DNA from: Paradesertivirga mongoliensis
GTDB lineage: Bacteria; Bacteroidota; Bacteroidia; Sphingobacteriales; Sphingobacteriaceae
NCBI RefSeq assembly: GCF_024436395.1
Contig: NZ_JAFMZO010000002.1
Coordinates: 62,001 to 126,000, forward strand
Direction of reading: 5' to 3'
Length of the DNA stretch: 64,000 nt
The position numbers were made by a program, and so were the translations under genes. This document shows, piece by piece, positions 17,610-27,677 of the stretch. Below the pieces are notes generated by a model. The model saw nothing but the letters and a program-made list of their open reading frames with translations, was not told where the DNA came from and searched no databases. The number at the start of each line of letters is the position of its first letter. The first letter of the stretch is position 1.

Positions 17610-20600
17610 ACTCTCATCATAGAAAGTAACTTATCCATATCAACAGGCTTCGACACATAGTCGTTGGCTCCGGCCTCTATACACTTCTCTCTGTCGGCTT
17701 TCATTGCCTTTGCCGTTAAAGCGATGATTGGAAGTTTCATAAAACGATTTTGTTTCCTGATCTCCTGCATGGCATCATAGCCGTCCATTTCAGGCATCAT
17801 GATATCCATCAGCACAATATCGGTATCCGGAAATTCGTCGAGTTTTTTCAACGCCTCTATTCCATTATTAGCGATCTGAATGTTCAGCTCATATTCCTGC
17901 AGCGCACTTGTGAGCGCAAAAATATTACGCATATCGTCATCTACAACTAAAACAGATCTGTTTTTGAGCGCTTTTTCAAGAGTTGTAGTGTCCGACGATG
18001 GTTTTCCCTGCACCTGATAAGGCAAAGGCTTGGTGGGGACCGGCTCATTTGTCCGTATTTTATTCATAAACAAGTTAACCTCATCCAGGATACGGTCATT
18101 GGATTTGTTATTCTTTAGCACCATTACATCCGTATGCTTCAAAACACGAGTCATACTTGCCTTATCTAATTCCATTGCGGTGTTGATGACAACAGGAATC
18201 TTTACCAATCGCTCGTCGGCTTTTATCTTCTCAAGTAAATCTAATCCGGAAATATCGGGAAGCTTTAAGTCGAGAATAATACAGTCAAATGCAGCGTCGC
18301 CGGATAGGATACTCATGGTTTGCTCGCCATCGAAAGACTGTTCTACCTTAATGTTTTTAGTCTTTAACTGCATGGTTAGATTATCACTCTGAATTTGCTG
18401 ATCTTCAACCAGTAATACCCTGGATATTTTAACATTACCGGTTTCTTTTATGATAAGATCGAAAGCGCCCTGAAGCTCCTCTTTCTCTACAGGTTTGCGC
18501 AAAAATCCTAAAGCGCCTTCTTCTTTGGCTTTTGAAATTTTCTCATCCTTGGCCGACATCAGGTGAACCGGAATATCACATGTAGCGGAGTCATCTTTAA
18601 GCCTTTTCAATACCGACCAACCGTCGAGTACGGGAAGCATAATATCTAAAACTATTGCATCAGGCTGATGCTTCTTCGCCATTTCAAATCCAGTATCTCC
18701 CTGATAAGCGATCAGAGTTTTAAATCCGCGATCCTCGGCATAGTCCTTCAGAATATCGGCAAAATAAGTGTCATCCTCTACAATAAGCAATGTGTATTCC
18801 TTATTCGGATCGGGAAGCTTTAAGGCCTCTGCAGGGATTAAATTAGCGATTTCTTCTTTTATAACTGAAGCTGCTTCCTGAATATTCTCTTGCGTTACCG
18901 AAGAAGTCTCGAATTCTCCATCGCCTTCCAGTCTTACATGACTTGCAATCGGCAGATATAAGGTAAATGTACTTCCCTGGTTCACCACGCTTTCGACTTG
19001 TATCTCTCCGCCCAATAAATTAGCCAGCTGGCGGCTTATTGATAACCCAAGACCTGTGCCTCCGTATTTACGGCTTGTAGATCCATCGGCTTGCTGGAAT
19101 GCCTCGAAAATAACTTTTTGTTTGTCTTCAGGGATACCTATCCCTGAATCTTTTACTTTAAATGCCAAGACAGAAATATCTTCGTCTTTTAATTGCTCAG
19201 AATAATAATGATGATTTTTATCGGCCAGAGACACTTCAAGTGAAACCTTACCGTTTTCCGGCGTAAATTTAAACGCATTCGACAAGAGGTTTTTCAGCAC
19301 TTGCTCTACCCGCATTCTGTCTGAGTTTATTGCTAACGGGAGGCCCGATTCCGTTTTATATTCGAACTTGATTTTCTTGTTGTTAGCTACCTCTTTAAAC
19401 AACATCTCGATATCCACCTTGATTTCGTTCAAGGCAACTTCCTCGATGGTTAAATCTACTTTTCCTGACTCTATTTTTGATAGATCAAGAATATCATTGA
19501 TGAGAGAAAGTAAATCGCTTCCTGCATTATGAATTACCCCCGCATATTTAATTTGCTCTTCAGACAAGTTCTGAAGCTTATTTTCTTTCAGAATCTTCGC
19601 TAAAATCAAAATACTGTTTAGAGGAGTCCGCAATTCATGACTCATATTTGCCAGGAAGTCTGATTTATATTTGCTGCTCAATTCTAGCTCTTCCGCTTTA
19701 AGCGCAATCGCTTCCTTCGCTAACTCGATTGCCTTATTTCTTTCTTCCAGTAGCTGCGCTTTCTCTTCAATTTCAGCATTCGTTTGTTTAAGTTCTTCCT
19801 GCTGTACCATAAGTTCCTCTTCAGAAACCTGCAACAGCTGGGTTTTACGAATCAATTCTTCGTTAGTAGCGCGCAGCTCTTCGTGCTGAGTTTCAAGCTC
19901 TTCTGCTTGCTGCTGGGTTTTTTCAACCAGCTCCTGCATCTGTACTCTAGCTTCGGCAGCATTAATGCTCACTCCAATGCTATAAACTACCTTATCAAAG
20001 AATGGGGCTGTATCTTCGGGGACATCGCTTGCAAAAGCAAGCTCGATAACCCCCTTAAGCGTATCCTGGAAAAATATAGGCTGTATAAAAATAGATTTTG
20101 GAATTGAATCTCCTAATCCAGACGTAACCCTGGTGTAATCTTCCGGGACATCGTTAAAAATAAGATTTTTCTTTTCGGCAACAGCTAGTCCAGTCCAGCC
20201 TTCATCTACTTTAATCGTTTTCTTGCCGCTGGCCTTCGGGAAACCATATGCCGCACGCAAATGCAAAGCCGCACCACGTGAGTCTGCTATATATATTGCA
20301 CCTAAATCGGCTTTTACATATTTAGACATTTCGTTTATGATACACTCACAACGTTCATCAAGGGTTTGAGCACCGCGCATCGCAGCATCCATCATTACAG
20401 CACCTTCCAGTAACCAATTCTGTCTGTCGCTTTCTTTTGATACCAGCTCAAGCTGATTATGGGTTTCCAGCATCTCTGTCTCAATATTTTTTTGAGCCAG
20501 GAAAGTTCTTCTGATCAAGGAGGATAAAAGAATTACCAGACACAAGATAAAGAGACTGCCTCCGATTATAATAGCAGAAGTTCTGAAAGCGCTGGCTTCA

Positions 20601-21127
20601 TTTTCGGCTCGTTGAGCCATCAAAACCGCCCTTTCAATCTCCTCGATCTTACTTACATGCAGCCGCACCATATCCATCTGCTGCTTTGCACGACTGGTTT
20701 TCAATAAACTTGCTGATGCGTTTATTCCGCTTTTATCGTGTGCTTCTATTATCGCTTTCATTTCGGCAAGCTTCTCCGAAACATAAAAGGAAAGTGAATC
20801 AACATTTTTAACCTGAACAGGATTATCTGAGACCTGCTGCCTCAGGCGGTCGACTGTTGGCCTGACAAGGCTGGCGGAATAATTATAGCGGGAAATAAAG
20901 TCTTTTTTATCAGTTAAAATATAGCCTCTTTCACTGCTTTCGGCATCAAGCAGGTGTTGATATACGTCGTGGGTTTGCACCAGAACCTTCTCTGTTTGCG
21001 ACACTCGTTTTTCAGAGTCTTGCAAATCGCTAATACTTAGGTACGACGAAATTCCGAGAATAAAAACACAGCCTATAGTTGCGGCAAAGCCCGTGAGTAC
21101 TAACTGTTTAAATGTAAGTTTTTGCAT
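17597..21127 (-). CDS. Giant hybrid sensor kinase, CHASE3-GAF-HK-REC3
   Basis: 1176 aa inner-membrane sensor. Order: TM helix at about 10-31, periplasmic CHASE3 domain at about 35-180, second TM near 185-205, GAF domain at about 245-400, a long Gln/Glu-rich coiled coil (400-490), HisKA with NMSHELRTPLN, HATPase_c with GGTGLGLS, then three REC domains with LDIMLPVLDG, LDLKLPDISG and LMDIMMPEMDG. First gene of the operon with cheR, cheB and a second hybrid kinase. The coiled coil before HisKA could be the substrate of the CheR/CheB pair. Ligand unknown. The length is normal for such Bacteroidota and Deltaproteobacteria proteins. Confidence 0.92.
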   Translation of the reverse strand: MQKLTFKQLVLTGFAATIGCVFILGISSYLSISDLQDSEKRVSQTEKVLVQTHDVYQHLLDAESSERGYILTDKKDFISRYNYSASLVRPTVDRLRQQVSDNPVQVKNVDSLSFYVSEKLAEMKAIIEAHDKSGINASASLLKTSRAKQQMDMVRLHVSKIEEIERAVLMAQRAENEASAFRTSAIIIGGSLFILCLVILLSSLIRRTFLAQKNIETEMLETHNQLELVSKESDRQNWLLEGAVMMDAAMRGAQTLDERCECIINEMSKYVKADLGAIYIADSRGAALHLRAAYGFPKASGKKTIKVDEGWTGLAVAEKKNLIFNDVPEDYTRVTSGLGDSIPKSIFIQPIFFQDTLKGVIELAFASDVPEDTAPFFDKVVYSIGVSINAAEARVQMQELVEKTQQQAEELETQHEELRATNEELIRKTQLLQVSEEELMVQQEELKQTNAEIEEKAQLLEERNKAIELAKEAIALKAEELELSSKYKSDFLANMSHELRTPLNSILILAKILKENKLQNLSEEQIKYAGVIHNAGSDLLSLINDILDLSKIESGKVDLTIEEVALNEIKVDIEMLFKEVANNKKIKFEYKTESGLPLAINSDRMRVEQVLKNLLSNAFKFTPENGKVSLEVSLADKNHHYYSEQLKDEDISVLAFKVKDSGIGIPEDKQKVIFEAFQQADGSTSRKYGGTGLGLSISRQLANLLGGEIQVESVVNQGSTFTLYLPIASHVRLEGDGEFETSSVTQENIQEAASVIKEEIANLIPAEALKLPDPNKEYTLLIVEDDTYFADILKDYAEDRGFKTLIAYQGDTGFEMAKKHQPDAIVLDIMLPVLDGWSVLKRLKDDSATCDIPVHLMSAKDEKISKAKEEGALGFLRKPVEKEELQGAFDLIIKETGNVKISRVLLVEDQQIQSDNLTMQLKTKNIKVEQSFDGEQTMSILSGDAAFDCIILDLKLPDISGLDLLEKIKADERLVKIPVVINTAMELDKASMTRVLKHTDVMVLKNNKSNDRILDEVNLFMNKIRTNEPVPTKPLPYQVQGKPSSDTTTLEKALKNRSVLVVDDDMRNIFALTSALQEYELNIQIANNGIEALKKLDEFPDTDIVLMDIMMPEMDGYDAMQEIRKQNRFMKLPIIALTAKAMKADREKCIEAGANDYVSKPVDMDKLLSMMRVWLS

Positions 21128-21317
21128 TAGAGCTATAATAGATTTATAATTTACTGACTATTACGAGGTAGGCGAAAAATGGTTTCAAACTTCGACAGCC
21201 CTAAGATATTACAATCTGGCTAATTTGAAAATTTAATAAAACCCTTTCATCAAGGAGGTGTTAGAATTTAAGAACATCTAAAAACAAGGTTAGTTAACCA
21301 TAAACTGAAAAAATACC

Positions 21318-21860
21318 ATGAAAACACAAAATTCAAAGACATCAAACGAAAGCAGCATTCAAGAATCCGGGCTTAAAACTCTGTTTATTGACGAATTAAA
21401 AGATATCCTGTGGGCAGAGAAACATCTTTTAAAAGCACTTCCAAAAATGGCTAAAGGTGCAACCTCGGAAGAATTGCGCTCTTCTATTGAGATGCATATA
21501 ACCGAAACTGAAAATCAAATTACCCGTTTGCAACAGGTTTTTGAGCTGGTAGGCCAAAAAGCTACCGCGAAAAAATGCGAAGCAATGGAAGGTTTGGTAG
21601 AAGAAGGTAAAAGCATGATGGAGGAAACAGAAACAGGAAGTCTTACCCGCGATGCGGCCATCATTTCCTCGTCTCAAAAAATGGAGCACTATGAAATCGC
21701 TTCATACGGTACTTTACGTACCCTTGCAAACACCCTGGGGTTAAGCGAAGCAGCCGCATTGCTTGAAGAAACCCTGGAGGAGGAAAAAAACGCTGACATT
21801 AAATTAACTCAGATAGCAGAGAGCTTTGTAAATGAATCTGCTAAAGCAGAAAAAGAATAA
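21318..21860 (+). CDS. Ferritin-like DUF892 (YciE/YciF-type) protein
   Basis: 180 aa, four-helix-bundle ferritin-like protein, cytosolic. The pattern LFIDELKDILWAEKHLLKALPKM is the YciE/YciF signature and Glu/His ligands occur in EMHITETENQ and MEHYEI. Members are induced by stress, and some bind di-iron. It precedes the DUF2383-type gene by 15 bases, so both form a stress operon. Confidence 0.87.
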   Translation: MKTQNSKTSNESSIQESGLKTLFIDELKDILWAEKHLLKALPKMAKGATSEELRSSIEMHITETENQITRLQQVFELVGQKATAKKCEAMEGLVEEGKSMMEETETGSLTRDAAIISSSQKMEHYEIASYGTLRTLANTLGLSEAAALLEETLEEEKNADIKLTQIAESFVNESAKAEKE

Positions 21861-21875
21861 CAAAAAACAAAATCT

Positions 21876-22331
21876 ATGGAAACAAGAAATGAAGATCTAA
21901 TCGACGGAATAAAACACCTTCTCCACATAGCTAACGATGGAAAAGAAGGCTATAAGACCGCAGCCGAAGATGCCGATTCAGCAGAATTGAAAGCACTGTT
22001 TACGACCTACTCAATCCAGCGGTCTGAATTTGAAATGGAATTGAAAAGTCTGTTACGCCAGTTAGGTGCAGACTCTGATAACGAAAGCGGCGGTCCCTTA
22101 GGCGCTATTCACCGGGTTTGGATGGATATTAAAACCGCTGTAACCGGAAACGACAACCATGCTATTCTTGATGCTTGCATCACCGGCGAAAAAGCTGCAA
22201 TAGAAGCGTATGATAAGGTATTAGCAGATACGAGTCTGACCCCGGAAATGCGCGAAACTTTAACCTCTCAGCGCTCAGATATTAACGAGTGCCTGAGAAA
22301 CGTTCAGAGTTTAGAACAACAGTATTCTTAG
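21876..22331 (+). CDS. PA2169-family four-helix-bundle protein (DUF2383)
   Basis: 151 aa. Recognised by GYKTAAEDADSAELKALF and HAILDACITGEKAAIEAYDKVL, the ferritin-like DUF2383 pattern. Second gene of the stress pair, closed by a strong terminator. Exact function unknown; family members accompany oxidative or general-stress genes. Confidence 0.85.
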   Translation: METRNEDLIDGIKHLLHIANDGKEGYKTAAEDADSAELKALFTTYSIQRSEFEMELKSLLRQLGADSDNESGGPLGAIHRVWMDIKTAVTGNDNHAILDACITGEKAAIEAYDKVLADTSLTPEMRETLTSQRSDINECLRNVQSLEQQYS

Positions 22332-22351
22332 TACTAAGTTTAATGCCCCGG

Positions 22352-22381
22352 AAAGCCCCAACCTCAAAAGTTGGGGCTTTT
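22352..22381 (+). terminator. Intrinsic terminator of the stress pair
   Basis: An 11-bp perfect stem (AAAGCCCCAAC with GTTGGGGCTTT), 7-base loop, then TTTTG. Confidence 0.9.
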
Positions 22382-22465
22382 GTTATTGTAAGTACACAGT
22401 AATTTCATTATTACGTCTGGTGCATTAACCATTTTTTATTTTATTTTCGACGCTTATCATTTGAT

Positions 22466-24913
22466 ATGAACAGCCGTCGATATTACGTTTTCCTACTTCT
22501 TCTCCTCTCTTTTTCGGTCAAAGCTCAAGAGTTTAATCAGCTAAACTCCTCCGAGATCAGGCTCGGTTTGCAAAAGCTTAACGTGGTAGGCAGTGTTTTA
22601 TACATTGCAGCCCACCCCGACGACGAAAACACGCGTTTGCTCGCTTATCTGGCTAAAGAAAAAAAGTTACGAACGGGCTATTTATCCATTACCCGGGGCG
22701 ATGGTGGACAAAACCTTATCGGAACAGAGCAAGCAGAACTTTTAGGCCTGATAAGAACCCAGGAACTTCTCGCAGCCCGGAAAGTGGATGGAGCAGAGCA
22801 ATTCTTTACCCGTGCCAATGACTTTGGATTCTCGAAGTCGCCGGAAGAGTCGCTAAAATTCTGGGGGAAAGAACAAATCCTGGAAGATGTAGTTTGGGTG
22901 ATTAGAAACTTTAAACCCGACGTGATCATCACGCGATTTCCGGAAGATGAAAGAGCCGGACATGGCCAGCATTCGGCTTCTGCAATCCTGGCAAGAGAAG
23001 CTTTTATTGCTGCCGCAGATTCAAAACGTTTTCCTGATCAACTTAAACAAGTAAAGACCTGGCAGGCAAAAAGAATCGTGTGGAACACCTTTAATTTCGG
23101 GGGAACGAACACAACAGCCAGCGATCAACTAACTATTAACGTTGGCCTTTACAATCCATTACTGGGGAAATCATACGGAGAAATTGCTGCAGAAAGCCGC
23201 ACCAACCACAAAAGTCAGGGGTTTGGAAGCGCTAGTCAGCGGGGCGATTTCATGGAGTTCTTCCGTCATGTGGCCGGGTCGAAGGCTAAGACTGATTTGT
23301 TTGAGGGTCTAGATTTCAGTTGGGGGAAACTTCCAGATGGCAAAGAGATTTCTACACTTATAAAAGCTGCCGAGAATATCTTTGATGCTACTCAACCCTC
23401 AAAATCTGTTGAATCTCTGCTTAAAATAAAACGTCTGATCGATCAAACTGAAGAACAGCAGAAATCGGAAGAAATTAACAAACTGATATTGGCATGCGCA
23501 GGGATTTGGTTCGAGATGACCAGCAACGAACCCTATTACGCGGCGGGAGATTCAATAGCGGTGAAACTTCAGGCAATAGCACGGGTGCCGACAGACTTTA
23601 AATACGACGTATCAATCAACGAAACTTTATCCAAACAAACAGGTCTCAAACTCTCACCTAATAAAATTACCACCGTCAATCCGTTGGTAAAATTCGAAAC
23701 ACTTTCCAATACCCAGCCGTACTGGTTACGTCTGCCTCAGAGCATAGGGTCTTACTCCCTGACTAATACCAATGAGAATGGAATGCCCGAAAACAAAGAT
23801 CCCTTTAGTGCAATTTTCAACGTTCAAATAGGCGATCAAAAAATAACGGTAAAACGTCCGGTAGTTTATAAGTACACCGACCAGGTTCGCGGAGAAGTAT
23901 ACCAGCATCTTGTTGTGGCGCCACCGGTTACTGCTTCGCTCACAGAAAAGGCCTATGTATTCAATCATAACACTCCCCAAAAAATAAGTGTTCAATTGCA
24001 GAGCTTCCGCGATAATATTGCAGGCCGGGCTGAAGTTCAGGTACCTGCCGGCTGGAGCGTTACTCCTAAAACCGTCGATTTTACATTGCAAAAGAAAGGT
24101 GGTTTTGAAGTTAAGGAATTTACGATTACCCCCGGTGGCAACGTTTCTAACGGAAACATGACGGTTAATATCCGGGTTGGCAATCAGACGTTTAATCAAG
24201 GCTTTAAAGAAATAAAATACGATCATATTCCTGCTCAAAGCCTGTTTCCGAAGGCACAAGCGCAGGTAGCACGATTAGATATCAAAACCACTGGAAAAAA
24301 AGTGGCCTACATTGCCGGAGCGGGCGATTTAGTTGGCGAGTCGTTAAAATTAATTGGTTACGATGTTACCAATCTCTCGGCTGAGCAAGTTTTAAGTACA
24401 GACTTATCTGCTTTCGATGCAATAGTTACCGGAGTGAGATTGTATAATACCAATCCGGATGTAAAGGCGATGCAGCCCAAACTTTTAGACTATGTTTTTA
24501 AAGGTGGTGTGTTACTGCTGCAGTACAATGTTAGCAATCCGCTTTTAATACAAAACATGGGGCCCTACCCTTTCAGGCTTAACCGCGACCGGGTTACACA
24601 GGAAGATGCTGAAGTTCGGCTGATTAATCCGGAACACCCTGTTTTAAACTTTCCTAATAAGATTACCGCCCGGGATTTTGAGGGCTGGATACAGGAACGG
24701 GGACTCTATTTTGCCACCGAAGCGGATGCAGCTTACACACCGATACTAAGCACCAATGATACCGGAGAAAAGCCAAATACCGGTTCTTTACTGGTAGCCA
24801 ATCATGGTAAAGGGAAGTTTGTGTACACTTCATTATCTTTCTTCAGGCAATTGCCCGCAGGCGTGCCCGGGGCATACCGGTTGTTCGTAAATTTAATATC
24901 TAAACAGAAGTAA
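22466..24913 (+). CDS. Secreted PIG-L family deacetylase
   Basis: 815 aa with a signal peptide (hydrophobic run FLLLLLSFSV, cut after KAQ). The LmbE/PIG-L domain occupies about 35-280 with the zinc-binding AAHPDDENTR and GHGQHSAS motifs. The rest is a beta-sandwich region and a glutamine-amidotransferase-like C-terminal domain (YIAGAGDLVGESL to the C-terminus). The family removes N-acetyl groups from sugars; in Bacteroidota these long forms are periplasmic and act on glycans of unknown type. The substrate here is not known. It has its own promoter region after the upstream terminator. Confidence 0.88.
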   Translation: MNSRRYYVFLLLLLSFSVKAQEFNQLNSSEIRLGLQKLNVVGSVLYIAAHPDDENTRLLAYLAKEKKLRTGYLSITRGDGGQNLIGTEQAELLGLIRTQELLAARKVDGAEQFFTRANDFGFSKSPEESLKFWGKEQILEDVVWVIRNFKPDVIITRFPEDERAGHGQHSASAILAREAFIAAADSKRFPDQLKQVKTWQAKRIVWNTFNFGGTNTTASDQLTINVGLYNPLLGKSYGEIAAESRTNHKSQGFGSASQRGDFMEFFRHVAGSKAKTDLFEGLDFSWGKLPDGKEISTLIKAAENIFDATQPSKSVESLLKIKRLIDQTEEQQKSEEINKLILACAGIWFEMTSNEPYYAAGDSIAVKLQAIARVPTDFKYDVSINETLSKQTGLKLSPNKITTVNPLVKFETLSNTQPYWLRLPQSIGSYSLTNTNENGMPENKDPFSAIFNVQIGDQKITVKRPVVYKYTDQVRGEVYQHLVVAPPVTASLTEKAYVFNHNTPQKISVQLQSFRDNIAGRAEVQVPAGWSVTPKTVDFTLQKKGGFEVKEFTITPGGNVSNGNMTVNIRVGNQTFNQGFKEIKYDHIPAQSLFPKAQAQVARLDIKTTGKKVAYIAGAGDLVGESLKLIGYDVTNLSAEQVLSTDLSAFDAIVTGVRLYNTNPDVKAMQPKLLDYVFKGGVLLLQYNVSNPLLIQNMGPYPFRLNRDRVTQEDAEVRLINPEHPVLNFPNKITARDFEGWIQERGLYFATEADAAYTPILSTNDTGEKPNTGSLLVANHGKGKFVYTSLSFFRQLPAGVPGAYRLFVNLISKQK

Positions 24914-24983
24914 AATCCGTTCAAAGAAACGCTTCAGCCATATACTAACAGGGTCGCAAACAGACATCAAGCAGTTTTTATTT

Positions 24984-25109
24984 ATGAAAGATACAAATCC
25001 CGACCTTCCTCCTTTTGTTAAAAGCTGGAATCAATTCTACCTGCTGTTAATAGGCTGGCTAGTCCTGCTTATTATTGCATTTTACTGCTTTACCTGGTAT
25101 TTCGCATGA
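24984..25109 (+). CDS. 41-aa membrane peptide coupled to symporter
   Basis: Short ORF starting MKDTNPDLPPFVKSWNQFYLL followed by one hydrophobic helix (about 19-38). Its TGA overlaps the ATG of the symporter gene (ATGA), strong evidence of translational coupling and of a real gene. It resembles in size and place the small accessory subunits seen before SSS transporters. No family could be named from sequence. Confidence 0.75.
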   Translation: MKDTNPDLPPFVKSWNQFYLLLIGWLVLLIIAFYCFTWYFA

Positions 25110-26815
25110 GTACGATTGACTGGTGCATTTTGGTTCTGACGCTTACGGGCATTGTAAGCTACGGTGTTTATAAAAGCAGGGGAAGTCATGATATTAAAGG
25201 CTTCCTCTTGGGAAACCAGTCGCTGCCATGGTACCATGTTTGCCTTTCGGTGATGGCTACACAAGCAAGCGCCATTACGTTTTTATCTGCCCCCGGACTG
25301 GCCTATTCTTCGGGAATGAGTTTTGTCCAGTTCTATTTCGGCCTGCCCCTGGCCATGATTGTACTTTGTATCACCTTCGTGCCTATTTTTCACAGACTAA
25401 AAGTATACACTGCCTATGAATTTCTGGAAGGCCGTTTCAATCTTCAAACACGGGTACTTACTGCATTTTTGTTTTTAATTCAGCGAGGTTTATCCACTGG
25501 AATAACTATTTATGCTCCATCTATCATACTATCTACTATTTTAAATATTGATACTACATACACCACCATCTTTATCGGCGGATTGGTAATTTTCTATACT
25601 GTTTACGGAGGAACTAAAGCGGTTTCGTATACCCAGCTGCTTCAAATGAGCATTATATTTTCCGGACTGTTTGCAGCCGGGGTAATGGTAGTGTATCTCC
25701 TTCCGGAAGATATAGGTTTTGTAAAAGCTATCAGCATTGCCGGTAAAATGGGCAGAACCAATGCCATTGATTTTTCGTTCGACTGGGATAATCAATACAC
25801 GGTCTGGAGTGGAATTATCGGTGGATTCTTTTTACAGTTATCGTATTTTGGAACCGACCAAAGCCAGGTTGGAAGATACCTGACAGGCTCATCGGTAGCC
25901 CAAAGCCGCCTTGGCTTATTGATGAACGGCCTGGTAAAGATCCCCATGCAATTTTTGATTTTGTTGATAGGGGTTTTGGTGTTCACGTTTTACCAGTATC
26001 ACAAACCGCCATTATTTTTTAACAAATACGAGATCAATAAACTCGAAAAGAGCTCCTTCAACCCGGAATTAGCTAAGATCAGATCTGAATATGATAAAGC
26101 CTTTGATGATAAACAGCAGCAGGTCATCAAATTAAACCAGGCTATCACAACAGAAGATGAGGCAGCGATTAATCAAAGCAGAACAGACCTGAAACTGACG
26201 GATGAAAAAACCAAGGCTTTAAGGACGAAGTTGACCGATTTGATGCAAAAGAATGATGCCGATGCAGAGATCAACGACAACAACTATATCTTTCTGAGCT
26301 TTGTGACCGAATATTTGCCCAAAGGATTGATAGGCCTACTTATCGCTATCATCTTCCTGGCTTCTATGGGTTCGACTGCAAGCGCTTTAAATTCCTTAGC
26401 TTCTACTACGGTGATTGATGTGTATAAGCGTTTGATCCATAAAGAAGCATCAGATAAGAATTACCTCCTGGCATCCCGGCTGGCTACCATTGGATGGGGA
26501 CTTGTTTGTATTGTAATGGCTTTATATGCCAGCAAAATGGGCAATCTTATTGAAGCCGTTAATAAACTGGGGTCGTATATCTACGGTACCATTCTGGGAG
26601 TATTCCTGGTGGCCTTTTACCTGAAACGAATTCAAGGAAAAGCAGTGTTTTACGCAGCTGTGTTAACAGAGATAATTGTTTGCATTTGCGGATATTATGG
26701 CGTAGTGGCTTATTTATGGCTTAATGTGATCGGGTGTCTGACGGTGGTTGTGCTGGCAACGATAATTGAAATGGGCACAAAAAAGCCGCCGGGCAAATAC
26801 CCGGCGGCTGCATAA
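25106..26815 (+). CDS. Sodium:solute symporter (SSS family)
   Basis: 569 aa with about 13 membrane helices in the LeuT-like fold. The SSS signature region GGTKAVSYTQLLQM near 173 and the C-terminal SMGSTASALNSLASTTVIDVY near 425 are visible. A charged, helical insertion of about 90 residues (about 310-400, Lys/Gln/Asp-rich) sits between helices; similar insertions are common in Bacteroidota sugar or sialate transporters. The substrate cannot be read from the sequence. Translation is coupled to the 41-aa peptide upstream. Confidence 0.92.
   Translation: MSTIDWCILVLTLTGIVSYGVYKSRGSHDIKGFLLGNQSLPWYHVCLSVMATQASAITFLSAPGLAYSSGMSFVQFYFGLPLAMIVLCITFVPIFHRLKVYTAYEFLEGRFNLQTRVLTAFLFLIQRGLSTGITIYAPSIILSTILNIDTTYTTIFIGGLVIFYTVYGGTKAVSYTQLLQMSIIFSGLFAAGVMVVYLLPEDIGFVKAISIAGKMGRTNAIDFSFDWDNQYTVWSGIIGGFFLQLSYFGTDQSQVGRYLTGSSVAQSRLGLLMNGLVKIPMQFLILLIGVLVFTFYQYHKPPLFFNKYEINKLEKSSFNPELAKIRSEYDKAFDDKQQQVIKLNQAITTEDEAAINQSRTDLKLTDEKTKALRTKLTDLMQKNDADAEINDNNYIFLSFVTEYLPKGLIGLLIAIIFLASMGSTASALNSLASTTVIDVYKRLIHKEASDKNYLLASRLATIGWGLVCIVMALYASKMGNLIEAVNKLGSYIYGTILGVFLVAFYLKRIQGKAVFYAAVLTEIIVCICGYYGVVAYLWLNVIGCLTVVVLATIIEMGTKKPPGKYPAAA
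26779..26808 (-). terminator. Terminator of DUF2911 gene inside symporter 3' end
   Basis: Nine-bp GC stem (GCCGCCGGG with CCCGGCGGC, loop CAAATA). On the minus strand it is followed by TTTTTTG, so it ends transcription of the convergent DUF2911 gene, though it lies inside the last codons of the symporter, coding for KKPPGKYPAAA. Confidence 0.85.
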
Positions 26816-26828
26816 AATAGCTGAGTGA

Positions 26829-27677
26829 TTATTTTTTTGCTTCGGCTAAAGCCTCACCGTTCAATTTAATATACTCGTCGTTTTTGGCTTCGCGAGCTAA
26901 ATCTATTCCGGCCTGAGCTGTCTGCGCAGCACCTTTTTTATCGCCGGCTTTTAGTTGAACACGTGCTTTCCAGTATTTAACGTGAGGAGCTTTAGGGCTA
27001 CCAGCTTCGGCAGCATTCATCCATTCTAAAGCTTTGTTGATGTCTTTACCATTATTGAAATAGTATTGAGCCGCCTGGAAATAAGGTTTCTTTTCACCCT
27101 TCATAGCTTCATCGATACTTGCCATCACCTTACTATCTATGTCGGTGCTCAGGTTCAAAGAAACCGCTGTGTTGTCCCACATTAGTTGCAGAGCAGCGGT
27201 AGTTGGATAAACATTTGCGATTTGAATGGTAAAAGTCTCTACCTTATCTTTAAGCGTTGCAGGCTTCACTTTTATCCTTAAAAAGTCGTCGGCCTCTTTG
27301 TATGCGTAAGCGCCCCATTGCTTTGAGCCTTTACTTAGAATTACGGTCCACTCGTTCTTTCCAGGGACAGTGAACAATCCATATTCTCCGGCCGGCACTG
27401 TGTTTCCCTCAATCTTGATATCGTCTGTAAAGGTAATTACAGTTGCACTATTAGCACCTGTACGCCACACTGCATCGTAAGGCACAAGTCCGCCGAATAT
27501 TACGCGGCCTTTTACATCAGGTCTCGAGTAGGTTACGGAAATTTTCCCAAGGCCGAAATCCTGAGTTAAGGTTTGAGTTGAGCTTGCCTGGGGCATTTTT
27601 ATGCCTTGAGCATTTGCCAAAGGGCTATAGCATACTAAACAAACTGCCACAGCAAAAAAACTTTTAAATACGTTCAT
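26829..27677 (-). CDS. DUF2911 periplasmic protein
   Basis: 282 aa with an N-terminal signal peptide (cut after LANAQG). The DUF2911 domain covers about 30-180 with SRPDVKGRVIFG and VPYDAVWRTGANSAT. The C-terminal 100 residues are tetratricopeptide-like helices. The family is restricted mainly to Bacteroidota and its activity is unknown. It converges on the symporter gene, and its terminator lies within that gene. Confidence 0.88.
   Translation of the reverse strand: MNVFKSFFAVAVCLVCYSPLANAQGIKMPQASSTQTLTQDFGLGKISVTYSRPDVKGRVIFGGLVPYDAVWRTGANSATVITFTDDIKIEGNTVPAGEYGLFTVPGKNEWTVILSKGSKQWGAYAYKEADDFLRIKVKPATLKDKVETFTIQIANVYPTTAALQLMWDNTAVSLNLSTDIDSKVMASIDEAMKGEKKPYFQAAQYYFNNGKDINKALEWMNAAEAGSPKAPHVKYWKARVQLKAGDKKGAAQTAQAGIDLAREAKNDEYIKLNGEALAEAKK

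Noticed and set aside
23726..24259. Minus-strand 177-codon ORF inside the PIG-L gene
   Set aside because: Antisense frame inside a strongly supported secreted protein; no recognisable feature.
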